Origin: Syntrophobacterales bacterium
Lineage (GTDB): Bacteria > Desulfobacterota > Syntrophobacteria > BM002
Length of the DNA: 7,508 nt
Reading direction: 5' to 3'
NCBI GenBank assembly: GCA_030601545.1
Contig: JAUVTM010000097.1
Span: forward strand, 1-7,508
Position numbers and translations under genes: made by a program. Positions within the stretch are counted from its first letter, which is position 1. Every line of letters begins with the position of its first letter. The notes under the pieces were generated by a model. The model searched no databases. It saw only the letters and a program-made list of their open reading frames with translations, and was not told the origin of the DNA. Of the stretch, positions 1 to 7,150 are shown piece after piece.

Positions 1-925
1 GAGCAAAGCCCAGTTCATGTTTTGCTCTTTCGATAGAAAAGAACATGTGTTTTTTTGCTAAGCGCACGCCATCCACTGTGACCCGGGGTTCGCTGCCGCC
101 CACAAGGCGAGCCCACCCCTCGGCAACGTAGGCAATGGGTAAGATAAGATTATGCGGTAGACGCACCCTCGGTGCTGGCCGGCCGGTGCTGGCTGCGATT
201 TGGATAAAGATTTGTTTCAGAGTCAGGTTTTGACCGCCTAAAATATAGCGTCTGCCGATGGTGCCGCGTTCGAAGGCCAGCAGGTGTCCCACAGCCACGT
301 CATCCACGTGAACCAGATTGAGGCCAGTGTCCACATAGGCCGGCATCCGTCCGGAGGCGGCCTCGACAATCATGCGGCCCGTCGGGGTGGGTTTTATGTC
401 GCGTGGCCCCACGGGGGTTGATGGATTGACAATGACCACGGGGAGGTTCTCTTCCTCCGCGAGTCGTTGCACCTCGGCTTCGGCAAGAAACTTGGAACGC
501 TTGTAGTGGCCAATCATGTCGGCAAGGGTAGCCGGAGTAGTCTCGTCGGCTGTAGTCCCATCGGAGTTGAGACCCAAGGTGGCCACACTGCTGGTGTAGA
601 CAACACGCTTTACTCCTGCCCGGGCTGCAGCGAGCATGAGGTTGCGGGTTCCGGTCACGTTTGTCTCATACATGTCATCCGGCCTGGGTACCCAGAGGCG
701 ATAATCCGCTGCTACATGAAAGAGGTTGTCACAGTTGGCAAGGGTGGGTGCGAAAGAATCAGGGTCAGTTAAATCACCGGTCACAATTTCAACTGATAAC
801 CCGTCGAGGTTGCTTCGGTCACTGTTCGGACGCAGGAGAGCAAAGACGGTATGACCAGCCCGGATAAGCTGGCGCAAAACCGCCGAGCCCACAAAGCCAG
901 AAGCCCCGGTTATGAAAGTCTTCAT
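1..925 (-). CDS. hpnA: HpnA, hopanoid-associated NAD-dependent sugar epimerase/reductase (3' end missing)
   Basis: This is an extended short-chain dehydrogenase/reductase of the NAD-dependent epimerase family, found in hopanoid clusters. Its exact reaction is not settled; a role in modifying the sugar-derived side chain or head group is usually assumed. Reading down from the ATG at 925, the protein opens MKTFITGASGFVGS, with the Rossmann GxxGxxG at residues 7-13. A DL pair after the second strand (51-52), the TSS of the active site (111-113) and the catalytic YKRSK (Y141, K145) follow, and NPSTPVGPRD (167-176) is typical of the family. 308 residues are visible. Relatives are about 330 long, so roughly the last 20 lie beyond the left edge. 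It is last of the four hopanoid genes here, 310 bp after hpnN, and a heptad-repeat array fills most of that gap. No convincing Shine-Dalgarno precedes the ATG (only GGTAAAG). The family call is secure; the substrate is unknown. Confidence 0.93.
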   Translation of the reverse strand, partial: MKTFITGASGFVGSAVLRQLIRAGHTVFALLRPNSDRSNLDGLSVEIVTGDLTDPDSFAPTLANCDNLFHVAADYRLWVPRPDDMYETNVTGTRNLMLAAARAGVKRVVYTSSVATLGLNSDGTTADETTPATLADMIGHYKRSKFLAEAEVQRLAEEENLPVVIVNPSTPVGPRDIKPTPTGRMIVEAASGRMPAYVDTGLNLVHVDDVAVGHLLAFERGTIGRRYILGGQNLTLKQIFIQIAASTGRPAPRVRLPHNLILPIAYVAEGWARLVGGSEPRVTVDGVRLAKKHMFFSIERAKHELGFA

Positions 926-945
926 GCGCTTTACCGTTCGAGTTA

Positions 946-1209
946 AAAGCAAAGAGCAAGGAGCCAGGAGTCAGAATCCAGAATTCAGGAGAAAAGCAAT
1001 CTACATTGAGTCCCTCTCAACTACTTGCTACTGACTACTACTAACTACTTCTGTGTGGTGCCTAGTGCTCAGTCCCTAGTGCCTAGTTGAAACTGCTGCC
1101 CGCCTGTCCCGAGCTTGCCGCGGGGCTGTCAGCTGCAATCTGCCTGCTGACCTCTGACCTCCGTCCTCTGTCGTCTGACCTCTGACCTCTGACCTCTGAC
1201 TTCTCACCT
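946..1209. repeat. Degenerate heptanucleotide array C, between hpnN and hpnA
   Basis: Most of this spacer is built from 7-bp units in several families. On the plus strand, 946-994 is a run of units such as GGAGCCA, GGAGTCA, GAATCCA and GAATTCA, which in another register read CAGNNNN. Next come ACTACT-type units (about 1019-1049), then GTGCCTA, GTGCTCA, GTCCCTA, GTGCCTA (1058-1085). A GC-rich piece with CCCGAG and CGCGGGG lies near 1098-1125. Twelve units in uninterrupted 7-bp register cover 1126-1209, most of them CTGNNNN and dominated by CTGACCT. The left part reads CAG and the right part CTG, so the array is a loose inverted repeat. There is no coding signal. It begins about 20 bp upstream of the hpnA start and ends 26 bp short of the hpnN stop codon. 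It resembles the short tandemly repeated (STRR-like) heptamers known from cyanobacteria and other bacteria; function is unknown. Confidence 0.85.
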
Positions 1210-1235
1210 CATGCGTTAAGTGTGCTCTTGGTGGT

Positions 1236-3902
1236 TCAACTTCCAGGTGGTGATTGGGTTAGCTGTTGCCGCGTAACCATGAGCGCCGGCAACACCACCA
1301 AAATGCAAAGCAGGGTAAAACCGATCCCGATGGTGAGCAATATACCCATGCTCGCCATTCCCCGGTGCGGAGACACGGCAAGGTTACCAAAGCCGCAGAT
1401 TGTGGTCAATGCACTGTAAAGCACCGCGCGCGCCGTACTGGTCTGCAACATGTGACCACTGGAAGGTGGCGCGGTACGCATCCGGTGGACCATGTGAATT
1501 CCACTGTCCACGCCAATACCCAACAGCAACGGCAGGGCAATAATATTGGCGAAGTTAAAGGGAATATGGAAAAGCACCGACGCCGCCCCGGTGAGAGCCC
1601 CTGCGAGAAGCAGGGGCAATAGTACCAGAAGAACGTCTGCTTTGGGCCTGAGCAGGATCAGCAACAGTACAGTGACGGCAAGGAGAGCTAACAAGAATGC
1701 TTGCTGAAAGGCTTTAACCACCGCATCACCCGCCTCGAGGTAGATTACCGGAAAGCCTATGGCATCGGGGGCCACAGATTGGACCGCAGCAACGAAACGG
1801 CGCAAGGCTGCATCCTCATTTAGATTCTCCCTGGGAAAAACCGCCACCCGGTGACGGCCATCTTTGGCAACCCAGTGTTCCATTAGATTTCTGGGCAAAT
1901 CTTCTTTGGAGACCCTTTCGGCCTCCAAGGAAGTATTGAGAGCGTTCAGGCGGGTGGGTAGAGATCCCAACAAACTGGTTTGAAGATTCTTCAGTATCTG
2001 CTCTTGTGCGGCAGGATTTTGAGCCTCGAGGTCGGTCAAGAAACGGTCTAAACCGTCGTAGAGCCGGCGGGCAGCATTGGTAATCGAGCTGTTGGTGCTG
2101 GTGTCTATGAATTTTTCTAGAGTTACTGAGAAATCATGAATAGCGGCGATTTGCTCAGCTGTACTTGGCTCCGGGCCACTGCTAATCTGCAAAAGCTCAG
2201 GGCCAACTAGCAGTCCTATTTCTTCGATAATTGAAAGTTTTTCATCTTGGTCGGTGGGCACAAACTTGTCTAAGGTGACGCTCATCTCCACAGGTTCCAG
2301 TTTACTGAGGCTGTCGGCATACCGAGTGGCATCCTCTCTGGTGGCGGCCAAGACTGTGAGCGTCCATGGTGAATTCCTGCTCTGGGCAAGCAGCTCTCTG
2401 AAGGCAATCACAGATTCGCTGTCAGGATCACGGAGATTCATGGGATTGTTGTCGAAAGTAACATACGGCAGGAGGAGCACGGCTCCAACCCCAAGCAGCA
2501 GTGCTCCGATGCGGATGGACCTGGCATGCACTGTGGGCAGGGCCAGAAACTCGGCAACAACCCTTTTTCGCTCAGACTTGGGCGCGAAACCTTTAGCGGA
2601 TAACGGCATTAAACTAAGCAGGGCAGGCAACAGCGTAAGGTTCGCAATCAGACTGATGAACATGCCGGTGCCGGAGATGAGTCCCAGTTCTGCAACCCCT
2701 TTGAAAACGGTGGGAATGAAGGCATAGAAACCGATTGCCGTGGTAATACTGCACAATACCAGTGAACTGCCGACGTCGCTGGCAGTCTGCTGGAGAGCAC
2801 TGGCGTGCGAGGTGGACTGCTGGATCAGTTCCTTATACCGCAAGCAAAAATGGATGGCGTAATCCACGCTGAGGCCAATGTACAGGACGGCGAAGGCCAC
2901 GGAGATCAGGTTCAGGTGGCCCACAGCGGCAGCGGCGAAAGAAGCGGTCCAGATGAGGCCCATAATCAGGGTTACCAGGCTGGTGAACACCAACCTGGGA
3001 GAGCCGAGTCCAAGGAAAAGTACGATGCCAACCATGATGAGCGCAAGGATGCCGGCCATCCCCGCACCCCGGGTCACACTGAGCAGTTCCTCATATTCCA
3101 GGGCGGCATCACCGGTGATGCGTACTTTGACCCCGCGATCTTCAGTGAGATGGAGTTCCTCTGCCATAAGCCGCATGGCCTTCATGGCAGTTTCAGCCGG
3201 CAAGAGTTTGGCATAATCAAGCCGTGGCTTGACCAGAATCAAACGCCGGCTATCCTCCGGAGTTAATTCTGCCCCGAGCATCAGTTCCTGCCAGGAGAGA
3301 GCATAGTATCGCTGGGCAAGACTGGCCTCAATCGCTTCCTTGATCCGATCAAGAACCGGAGTCAGATCCAGGTCTTCCCCTTCCATAATTGCATCCACTC
3401 CGGCTGTCAGCATGGAAAAGAGTCCACGCAAGCTTTGATCCCGCGTCAATCTCCCCAATAATGGCTGGACCTTAGCCAGGTTGTCCGCCAGGTCATTGAG
3501 CTCGGTGAGATTCAGGTACAGAAGGCCATGTTTTTGGAAGAAGCTGTCACCCCCGGGCAGATAAACCAACGTGAACAGGTCAGGGCGCTGCCGCAGTTGG
3601 GCCGCCAGGGCTGTACTGGCATCCTGGGCAAGCTCAGGCGTGTCTGCATCGATTAGGATGAGCATGGCGTCATCGTACTGCGGGAATGCTGTCTTGAAAT
3701 CACTGTAGTTACGGCGGAAGGGGAGGGTTTCAGAGAGCATCTCGGCAGTATCGGTGTTGATGCCGAGGTTGTTGGCAGTGTAGTAAAGCAGAGCCACCGT
3801 TATGATGGAGGCGAGTAAAACAAACCACAGGGCAAAACGGTGCACCACCTTCACCCACCTAGCCAGGGCCTGACCCGCCAGCTCTCCAAAGCTTTTGGCC
3901 AC
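1236..3902 (-). CDS. hpnN: HpnN, RND/MMPL-type hopanoid transporter
   Basis: This is an inner-membrane RND-superfamily transporter of 888 residues, close to the usual HpnN length. Work on Rhodopseudomonas and Burkholderia HpnN supports a role in moving hopanoids from the inner to the outer membrane. The duplicated RND layout is clear: TM1 at about 22-42, a periplasmic domain at 43-280, TM2-TM6 between 282 and 432, TM7 at 463-482, a second periplasmic domain at about 483-731, and TM8-TM12 between 732 and 875. Each half carries the matching TM4-type motif, GLSVDYAIHF (343-352) and GIGVDSGIHM (795-804), followed by SITTAIGF (385-392) and ALTTICGFG (831-839). The start is GTG at 3902, chosen for the AAGGAG 11 nt upstream and because MAKSFGELAG leads directly into TM1. 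It is collinear with shc and hpnG upstream and hpnA downstream. No frameshift or missing motif is seen. Confidence 0.95.
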   Translation of the reverse strand: MAKSFGELAGQALARWVKVVHRFALWFVLLASIITVALLYYTANNLGINTDTAEMLSETLPFRRNYSDFKTAFPQYDDAMLILIDADTPELAQDASTALAAQLRQRPDLFTLVYLPGGDSFFQKHGLLYLNLTELNDLADNLAKVQPLLGRLTRDQSLRGLFSMLTAGVDAIMEGEDLDLTPVLDRIKEAIEASLAQRYYALSWQELMLGAELTPEDSRRLILVKPRLDYAKLLPAETAMKAMRLMAEELHLTEDRGVKVRITGDAALEYEELLSVTRGAGMAGILALIMVGIVLFLGLGSPRLVFTSLVTLIMGLIWTASFAAAAVGHLNLISVAFAVLYIGLSVDYAIHFCLRYKELIQQSTSHASALQQTASDVGSSLVLCSITTAIGFYAFIPTVFKGVAELGLISGTGMFISLIANLTLLPALLSLMPLSAKGFAPKSERKRVVAEFLALPTVHARSIRIGALLLGVGAVLLLPYVTFDNNPMNLRDPDSESVIAFRELLAQSRNSPWTLTVLAATREDATRYADSLSKLEPVEMSVTLDKFVPTDQDEKLSIIEEIGLLVGPELLQISSGPEPSTAEQIAAIHDFSVTLEKFIDTSTNSSITNAARRLYDGLDRFLTDLEAQNPAAQEQILKNLQTSLLGSLPTRLNALNTSLEAERVSKEDLPRNLMEHWVAKDGRHRVAVFPRENLNEDAALRRFVAAVQSVAPDAIGFPVIYLEAGDAVVKAFQQAFLLALLAVTVLLLILLRPKADVLLVLLPLLLAGALTGAASVLFHIPFNFANIIALPLLLGIGVDSGIHMVHRMRTAPPSSGHMLQTSTARAVLYSALTTICGFGNLAVSPHRGMASMGILLTIGIGFTLLCILVVLPALMVTRQQLTQSPPGS

Positions 3903-3913
3903 CTATCTTTGCT

Positions 3914-3919
3914 CTCCTT
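3914..3919 (-). promoter_or_regulatory. Ribosome binding site that sets the GTG start of hpnN
   Basis: Read on the minus strand, AAGGAG lies 11 nt before the GTG at 3902. This supports initiation at the non-ATG codon rather than at a later start inside the first membrane segment. Confidence 0.75.
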
Positions 3920-4087
3920 TCTTGCAAGTGTGAGTCTACGCGTTTGTTCACCGAAGTGTGGCACAGTGGTGCGTTCAGGTCAATATCCTAAAGGCGGCTT
4001 ACTAGTCTAATGTTCTTTGGGAGGCTGGATTCCCTGCGTGCGGTTGGTGGGTGAGGAAGACCTATTTTGGAGTGGTGGAGCATTGTA
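3920..4087. other. Undefined spacer upstream of hpnN
   Basis: This unique-sequence part of the hpnG-hpnN gap has no ORF with coding character, RNA gene or terminator that I can recognise. On the minus strand TTGACC (3980-3985) is followed after 17 nt by CACACT (3957-3962). That is only a weak sigma70-like pair, so an internal promoter for hpnN is possible but not shown. The left end of heptad array A begins at about 4088. Confidence 0.4.
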
Positions 4088-4129
4088 AAATCTCAAATTC
4101 CAAGCACCAAATCTCAGGGTGTCAGGTGT

Positions 4130-4145
4130 TCCGCCGGAGGCGGAT
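4130..4145. repeat. Palindromic insertion inside array A
   Basis: TCCGCC-GGA-GGCGGA (4130-4144) is a perfect 6-bp stem with a 3-nt loop. It sits between two CAGGTGT units. Removing the 16 bases 4130-4145 rejoins the flanks into an uninterrupted tandem of that heptad, so it looks like an insertion into a pre-existing array. Confidence 0.7.
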
Positions 4146-4203
4146 CAGGTGTCAGGTTTCAGGTGTCAGGGAGTAAAAGCGAAAACGCTGAAACCTGTCG
4201 AAG

Positions 4204-4241
4204 ATCCCGTCTGAAGCGAAGCGACAGCGGGGAACACTGAA
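4204..4241. repeat. GC-rich core repeat, copy 1 (in array A)
   Basis: This 38-bp block begins ATCCCGTCTGAAGCGAAGCG and ends GGGGAACACTGAA. It recurs at 7226-7263 with a single substitution (A at 4224, G at 7246). It contains CCCG and CGGG ends that could pair. In both copies it is followed by CTGAAAC-type heptads and a (C/T)AGTCA tail; this copy has one extra CACTGAA heptad. Confidence 0.85.
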
Positions 4242-4284
4242 CACTGAAACCTTAGTCATTGGGATTTGGGATTGCGATACTTGG

Positions 4285-4995
4285 CTAAAAGGCAAGGAAA
4301 TCATTTTCGGCAAGTCGCACCACCGTCTCCAGAGTGGTTCGAGCTGCACGGAAACTTCGCCTAAGGCGAGCAAGCAGGACCAGATCAAACGGTTTTCGAG
4401 CCAGACTACTCAAAAGCCGCATTGGCCTCAATCTGCCATATTCATCAATTGCATTGAGGGCGCTGGCGGGAATAGTCATGTCTGAGGTATCAGCAATGGC
4501 CCTGATAACCATGAAAGGCAGGTTTGCCCTGCTTGCCATTTCTGCCACCGAGCCACTTTCCATATCCACCGCTATGGCGTCGTGCTTTTTGAAAAAGTCC
4601 AACTTATCCATTGGGCTCGCGAGCACAATGGGGCTTTGCACCAAAGGTTCGCTATAGATCTCAAAACGGTTAGTCAGTCGGGTTACCAGCCGGTTATGCC
4701 AGGCAGCATCAGTGGGGAAAACATCTTTCTGGGAAGCAATCACACTCTTGGGAAGGATCAGGTTGCCTGGAGAGAGTTTTGGGTGAAGTGCCCCTGCACT
4801 GCCCCAGCTAAGCAAAGCGGTTGCACCTTCAGCTATCAGGAGCTCTGAAGCAGCTAGCGCATGTTTGGCGCCAATGCCGGCGACCTTTAGGAGAGTGGTT
4901 TCGTTCAGCCAAATGAGGCCGTCGGCTCCTATTGGAAGCATTGTCAGACTGCGGGCCTCGGACTTTAGCGCTGCTACAATTCCTAGTATTCTCAA
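4285..4995 (-). CDS. hpnG: HpnG, hopanoid-associated nucleosidase/phosphorylase
   Basis: This is a purine nucleoside phosphorylase/MTA-SAH nucleosidase family protein. HpnG acts after the radical-SAM enzyme HpnH and releases adenine from adenosylhopane, giving the ribosylhopane intermediate of bacteriohopanetetrol synthesis. The 236-residue product starts MRILGIVAALKSEARSL. Family features are AGIGAKHA (39-46), SWGSAGAL (63-70), the ribose-binding VDMES (143-147) and RAIADTSD (165-172), whose Asp is the likely base-binding acid. The TTG at 4995 is preferred. It gives a normal-looking family N-terminus and overlaps the shc stop codon as TTGA, a usual layout for translational coupling. The in-frame ATG at 5040 would add 15 atypical residues that overlap the end of shc and has no better ribosome binding site. 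The stop codon abuts heptad array A. There is no sign of damage. Confidence 0.93.
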   Translation of the reverse strand: MRILGIVAALKSEARSLTMLPIGADGLIWLNETTLLKVAGIGAKHALAASELLIAEGATALLSWGSAGALHPKLSPGNLILPKSVIASQKDVFPTDAAWHNRLVTRLTNRFEIYSEPLVQSPIVLASPMDKLDFFKKHDAIAVDMESGSVAEMASRANLPFMVIRAIADTSDMTIPASALNAIDEYGRLRPMRLLSSLARKPFDLVLLARLRRSFRAARTTLETVVRLAENDFLAF

Positions 4996-6938
4996 GTTGT
5001 TTTTGCGCGCAAAAAGTTGCGGTAGCGAGCCAGGGCCCATAAGGGGAAATACTTGTCGTAGCCGTGATATTTCAGGTAAAAAACCCGCGGGAAGCCGGGC
5101 GCGGTGTGCACCTCATCCTGCCACAGACCATGGTCCGTCTGGCTATGCAGCAAATATTCGGTACCGCGTCGCCCGTGGGGAGAGTCGGCTTCGCCGGCAG
5201 CCATGAGACCGAGCATGGCCCAGGCGGTCTGAAAGGAGGTACTATCGCATCCACTGCCGGCCAACGCCGGGTCAGAGTAGGAGCAGCACGTCTCACCCCA
5301 GCCGCCATCGGGACGCTGGGTAGACTTCAGCCATTCCACCGCCCGCCGGATGTAAGGTTGGTTGGGATTCTCGCCAGCCGCTTCCAAGGCCACCAGTACC
5401 GACCAGGTGCCGTAAATGTAGTTGGTGCCCCAACGCCCGAACCATGAGCCGTCGGCCTCCTGCTCGCGGCGTATAAAATCGAGCCCTGCAACAATCGTTT
5501 TCCAATAGCCTACTTTGTCAACCGTCGCCAGCAGGGTTATACAGCGGGCCGTGAGGTCGCTGGTGGGCGGGTCAAGCAGGGCCCCGTGATCAGCAAAAGG
5601 GATTTCATTGAGGTAATAGTAGGAATTGTCGGCGTCAAAGCTGCCAAAACCGCCATTTTTTGACTGCATCCCAGCGAGCCAATCTGCGGCCCGCCGTATT
5701 GACTCGCGGTAACGCTCCAGTCCGGTTAGATGCATGACCCATGCTATTACGGCGCTATCGTCAAGGTCGGGATAGTGTGGATTCGCATACTCAAAGGCCC
5801 AGCCGCCGCCTTCGAGATGAGGGCGATTCTCTCTCCAGTCACCGGGTTCATCGGACAACTGCCGTTCTTTGAGCCAATCCAGGGCGCGCAAAAGGTCGTC
5901 TGTGGGTTCGCCTCCGGTTACTTCGAGTAGTGCTGCACCGGCGAGGCAGGTATCCCACATGGGGGGGAGACACGGCTGGCAGAAGGCCGAATCCTCACCT
6001 ATTACCAAGAGCTTTTCCAGGGCCTGCTTGGCGCTCACCCGATGGGGATGATCTGCTGGATAGCCCAAGACTTCCAGGGCTTCCAGGGCATTGACCATGG
6101 CAGGGAAGATACCACCGAGACCATCAGTGTGGTTGAGTCGTTCAATAAACCATTTTTCTGCCTTGTTCATAGCACGATTCCGAACACCGCGAGGAATGAA
6201 CGGCTCAATGAGGCGCCCTGCCTTGTCGAGGGCCAGAAACACTCGGTTGAGAGGGGAGCGTATGGGGAAATAGTTTGTTTCCTGTTCAGGAGGCGTAGTA
6301 AACAACTCCAGAATGTGGACCTGCCTCGGATTTTTGGCCCGGGGTTTTAGGGTGCAGAGAATGAACAGGGGAACCATTACGGTGCGCGACCAGTACGAAA
6401 CTTTTCTCAGATGAAAGGGAAACCAGCGGGGCAAGAGTATGATTTCTACAGGGATGAAGGGTACTCCCCTCCAGGGTACCTGGCCAAAAAGAGCCAGAGT
6501 AATGCGGGTAAATACATTGGAGCGGGCTGCGCCGCCGTGAGCCAAGATGGCCTTGCGGGCCTTCACCATATGGGGGGCATCAGGGTTGTCGCCCGCCAAC
6601 TTCAGAGCATAGTAAGCTTTTACGGAACAACTGAGGTTAAAGTCCCCCCCACAGTAAAGATTCCAGCCACCGTCTTCACACTGGTGTTCACGAAGATAAA
6701 CAGCGATTTTGGCCGCGAGTTCATCGTCGATCTCATCCATATAGTGCATCATAAGGATGTACTCGGCAGGGACGGTACAGTCGGCCTCTAGATCGAAACG
6801 GTAGTGGCCATCGGAATGCTGGAGGGCAAGCAGGGACTCATTGGCTCGAGCGATGGAGCGCTCGAGTTCCACCTCAAAGATACGCTCGGTGAATCTCTCG
6901 TGAGTCGGAATGGATGTTGCGCTTGAGGACTGCGGCAT
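4992..6938 (-). CDS. shc: Squalene-hopene cyclase (HpnF)
   Basis: This cyclase converts squalene to hopene/hopanol and is the committed step of hopanoid synthesis. It is monotopic on the inner membrane. The product has 648 residues from the ATG at 6938. Numbered from that Met, the catalytic DxDD is D391-L-D-D394, within HYPDLDDSAVIAW. QW-type repeats are visible as QHSDGHY (40-46), EDGGWNLYCGG (near 88-98), QSKNGGFGSFDADN (425-438), QEADGSWFGRWG (493-504), QRPDGGWGE (541-549) and QTDHGLW (600-606). The C-terminus, with PGFPRVFYLKYHGYDKYFPLWALARY, is characteristic of the family. The hydrophobic stretch near 160-200 matches the membrane-inserting insertion of SHCs. ATG at 6938 is chosen because AAGGGA (6948-6953) lies 9 nt upstream; an in-frame TTG at 6947 would directly abut that site. 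It is first in its transcript, overlaps hpnG by 4 nt and diverges from ileS. Confidence 0.97.
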   Translation of the reverse strand: MPQSSSATSIPTHERFTERIFEVELERSIARANESLLALQHSDGHYRFDLEADCTVPAEYILMMHYMDEIDDELAAKIAVYLREHQCEDGGWNLYCGGDFNLSCSVKAYYALKLAGDNPDAPHMVKARKAILAHGGAARSNVFTRITLALFGQVPWRGVPFIPVEIILLPRWFPFHLRKVSYWSRTVMVPLFILCTLKPRAKNPRQVHILELFTTPPEQETNYFPIRSPLNRVFLALDKAGRLIEPFIPRGVRNRAMNKAEKWFIERLNHTDGLGGIFPAMVNALEALEVLGYPADHPHRVSAKQALEKLLVIGEDSAFCQPCLPPMWDTCLAGAALLEVTGGEPTDDLLRALDWLKERQLSDEPGDWRENRPHLEGGGWAFEYANPHYPDLDDSAVIAWVMHLTGLERYRESIRRAADWLAGMQSKNGGFGSFDADNSYYYLNEIPFADHGALLDPPTSDLTARCITLLATVDKVGYWKTIVAGLDFIRREQEADGSWFGRWGTNYIYGTWSVLVALEAAGENPNQPYIRRAVEWLKSTQRPDGGWGETCCSYSDPALAGSGCDSTSFQTAWAMLGLMAAGEADSPHGRRGTEYLLHSQTDHGLWQDEVHTAPGFPRVFYLKYHGYDKYFPLWALARYRNFLRAKTT

Positions 6939-6983
6939 AGTATTCAATCCCTTGTTTTCGTGGTTAGACTCTTAATTCAAAAA

Positions 6984-7012
6984 ATATTATCAGAAACATC
7001 GACGATGGGCAA
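6984..7012 (-). promoter_or_regulatory. Sigma70-type promoter for shc-hpnG
   Basis: On the minus strand TTGCCC (7007-7012) is separated by exactly 17 nt from TAATAT (6984-6989), and a TGA (6990-6992) just upstream forms an extended -10. Transcription would start near 6977, leaving a leader of about 38 nt with AAGGGA before the ATG at 6938. This is the best promoter-like sequence in the window. Confidence 0.65.
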
Positions 7013-7066
7013 TGTTAATGAATTGCTGGCTGCTGCAAGGACAGCTTGTTATTAAGGAGGTAGCTT

Positions 7067-7150
7067 ATGCTACAAATCAAGTGTCTTGTCAAGCATCATT
7101 CAGTTACCAGGTGTCAGGTGTCAGGTTTCAGGTGTCAGAAAAAAACATAG
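7067..7150 (+). CDS. Possible 27-codon ORF with a strong ribosome binding site, running into array B
   Basis: A consensus-like AAGGAGG (7054-7060) stands 6 nt before the ATG at 7067, the best Shine-Dalgarno in the window. The frame encodes MLQIKCLVKHHSV and is then made of array B heptads (from about 7101) until TAG at 7148. I recognise no family. It may be a short leader peptide, the 5' remnant of a gene interrupted by the repeat array, or chance. The heptad-encoded part (CQVSGFRCQ) is the type of sequence such arrays give in any frame and is unlikely to be functional protein. The only promoter-like -10 nearby is TATTAT (6985-6990), with no good -35. Confidence 0.3.
   Translation: MLQIKCLVKHHSVTRCQVSGFRCQKKT

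Larger units (their letters stand above)
4088..4284. repeat. Degenerate heptanucleotide array A, between hpnG and hpnN
   Basis: This 197-bp block is built almost entirely of 7-bp units. On the plus strand it runs AAATCTC, AAATTCC, AAGCACC, AAATCTC (4088-4115), then AGGGTGT, CAGGTGT. A 16-bp palindromic insertion (4130-4145) follows. Next are CAGGTGT, CAGGTTT, CAGGTGT, CAGGGAG (4146-4173), a small AGCG-AAAA-CGCT hairpin (4178-4189), CTGAAAC (4188), a GC-rich core (4204-4231), and CTGAACA, CTGAAAC (4237-4250). It ends with ATTGGGA, TTTGGGA, TTGCGAT (4258-4278). The outer families are roughly inverse (AAATCTC against GGGATTT), as are the inner ones (CAGGTTT against CTGAAAC), so the block is a nested imperfect inverted repeat. 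From 4146 to 4284 the 7-bp register is unbroken. The array ends at the base next to the hpnG stop codon. Confidence 0.88.

Noticed and set aside
467..867. Plus-strand ORFs over hpnA
   Set aside because: They are shadows of the convincing minus-strand hpnA frame, with no domain signal.
946..1209. CRISPR array
   Set aside because: Units are 7 bp, degenerate and directly abutting, with no unique spacers of constant size and no cas gene.
2254..3266. Plus-strand ORFs of 112-157 codons over hpnN
   Set aside because: They lie wholly opposite hpnN, whose membrane topology and RND motifs are intact; composition is that of antisense reading.
4178..4198. Intrinsic terminator after hpnG
   Set aside because: The AGCG-AAAA-CGCT stem is only 4 bp and is not followed by a T-run right after the stem on the minus strand; the nearby AAAA sequence is too short to support termination.
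4088..4284. Insertion sequence or transposon
   Set aside because: No transposase ORF, defined terminal inverted repeats or target-site duplication; the internal structure is explained by heptad units.
4152..4388. 78-codon minus-strand ORF
   Set aside because: Its 3' part reads through array A and its 5' part is antisense-frame hpnG. Heptad arrays give open, repetitive frames in any reading, often miscalled as hypothetical proteins.
6411..6791. 126-codon plus-strand ORF over shc
   Set aside because: Antisense to a complete cyclase gene; no recognisable motif.
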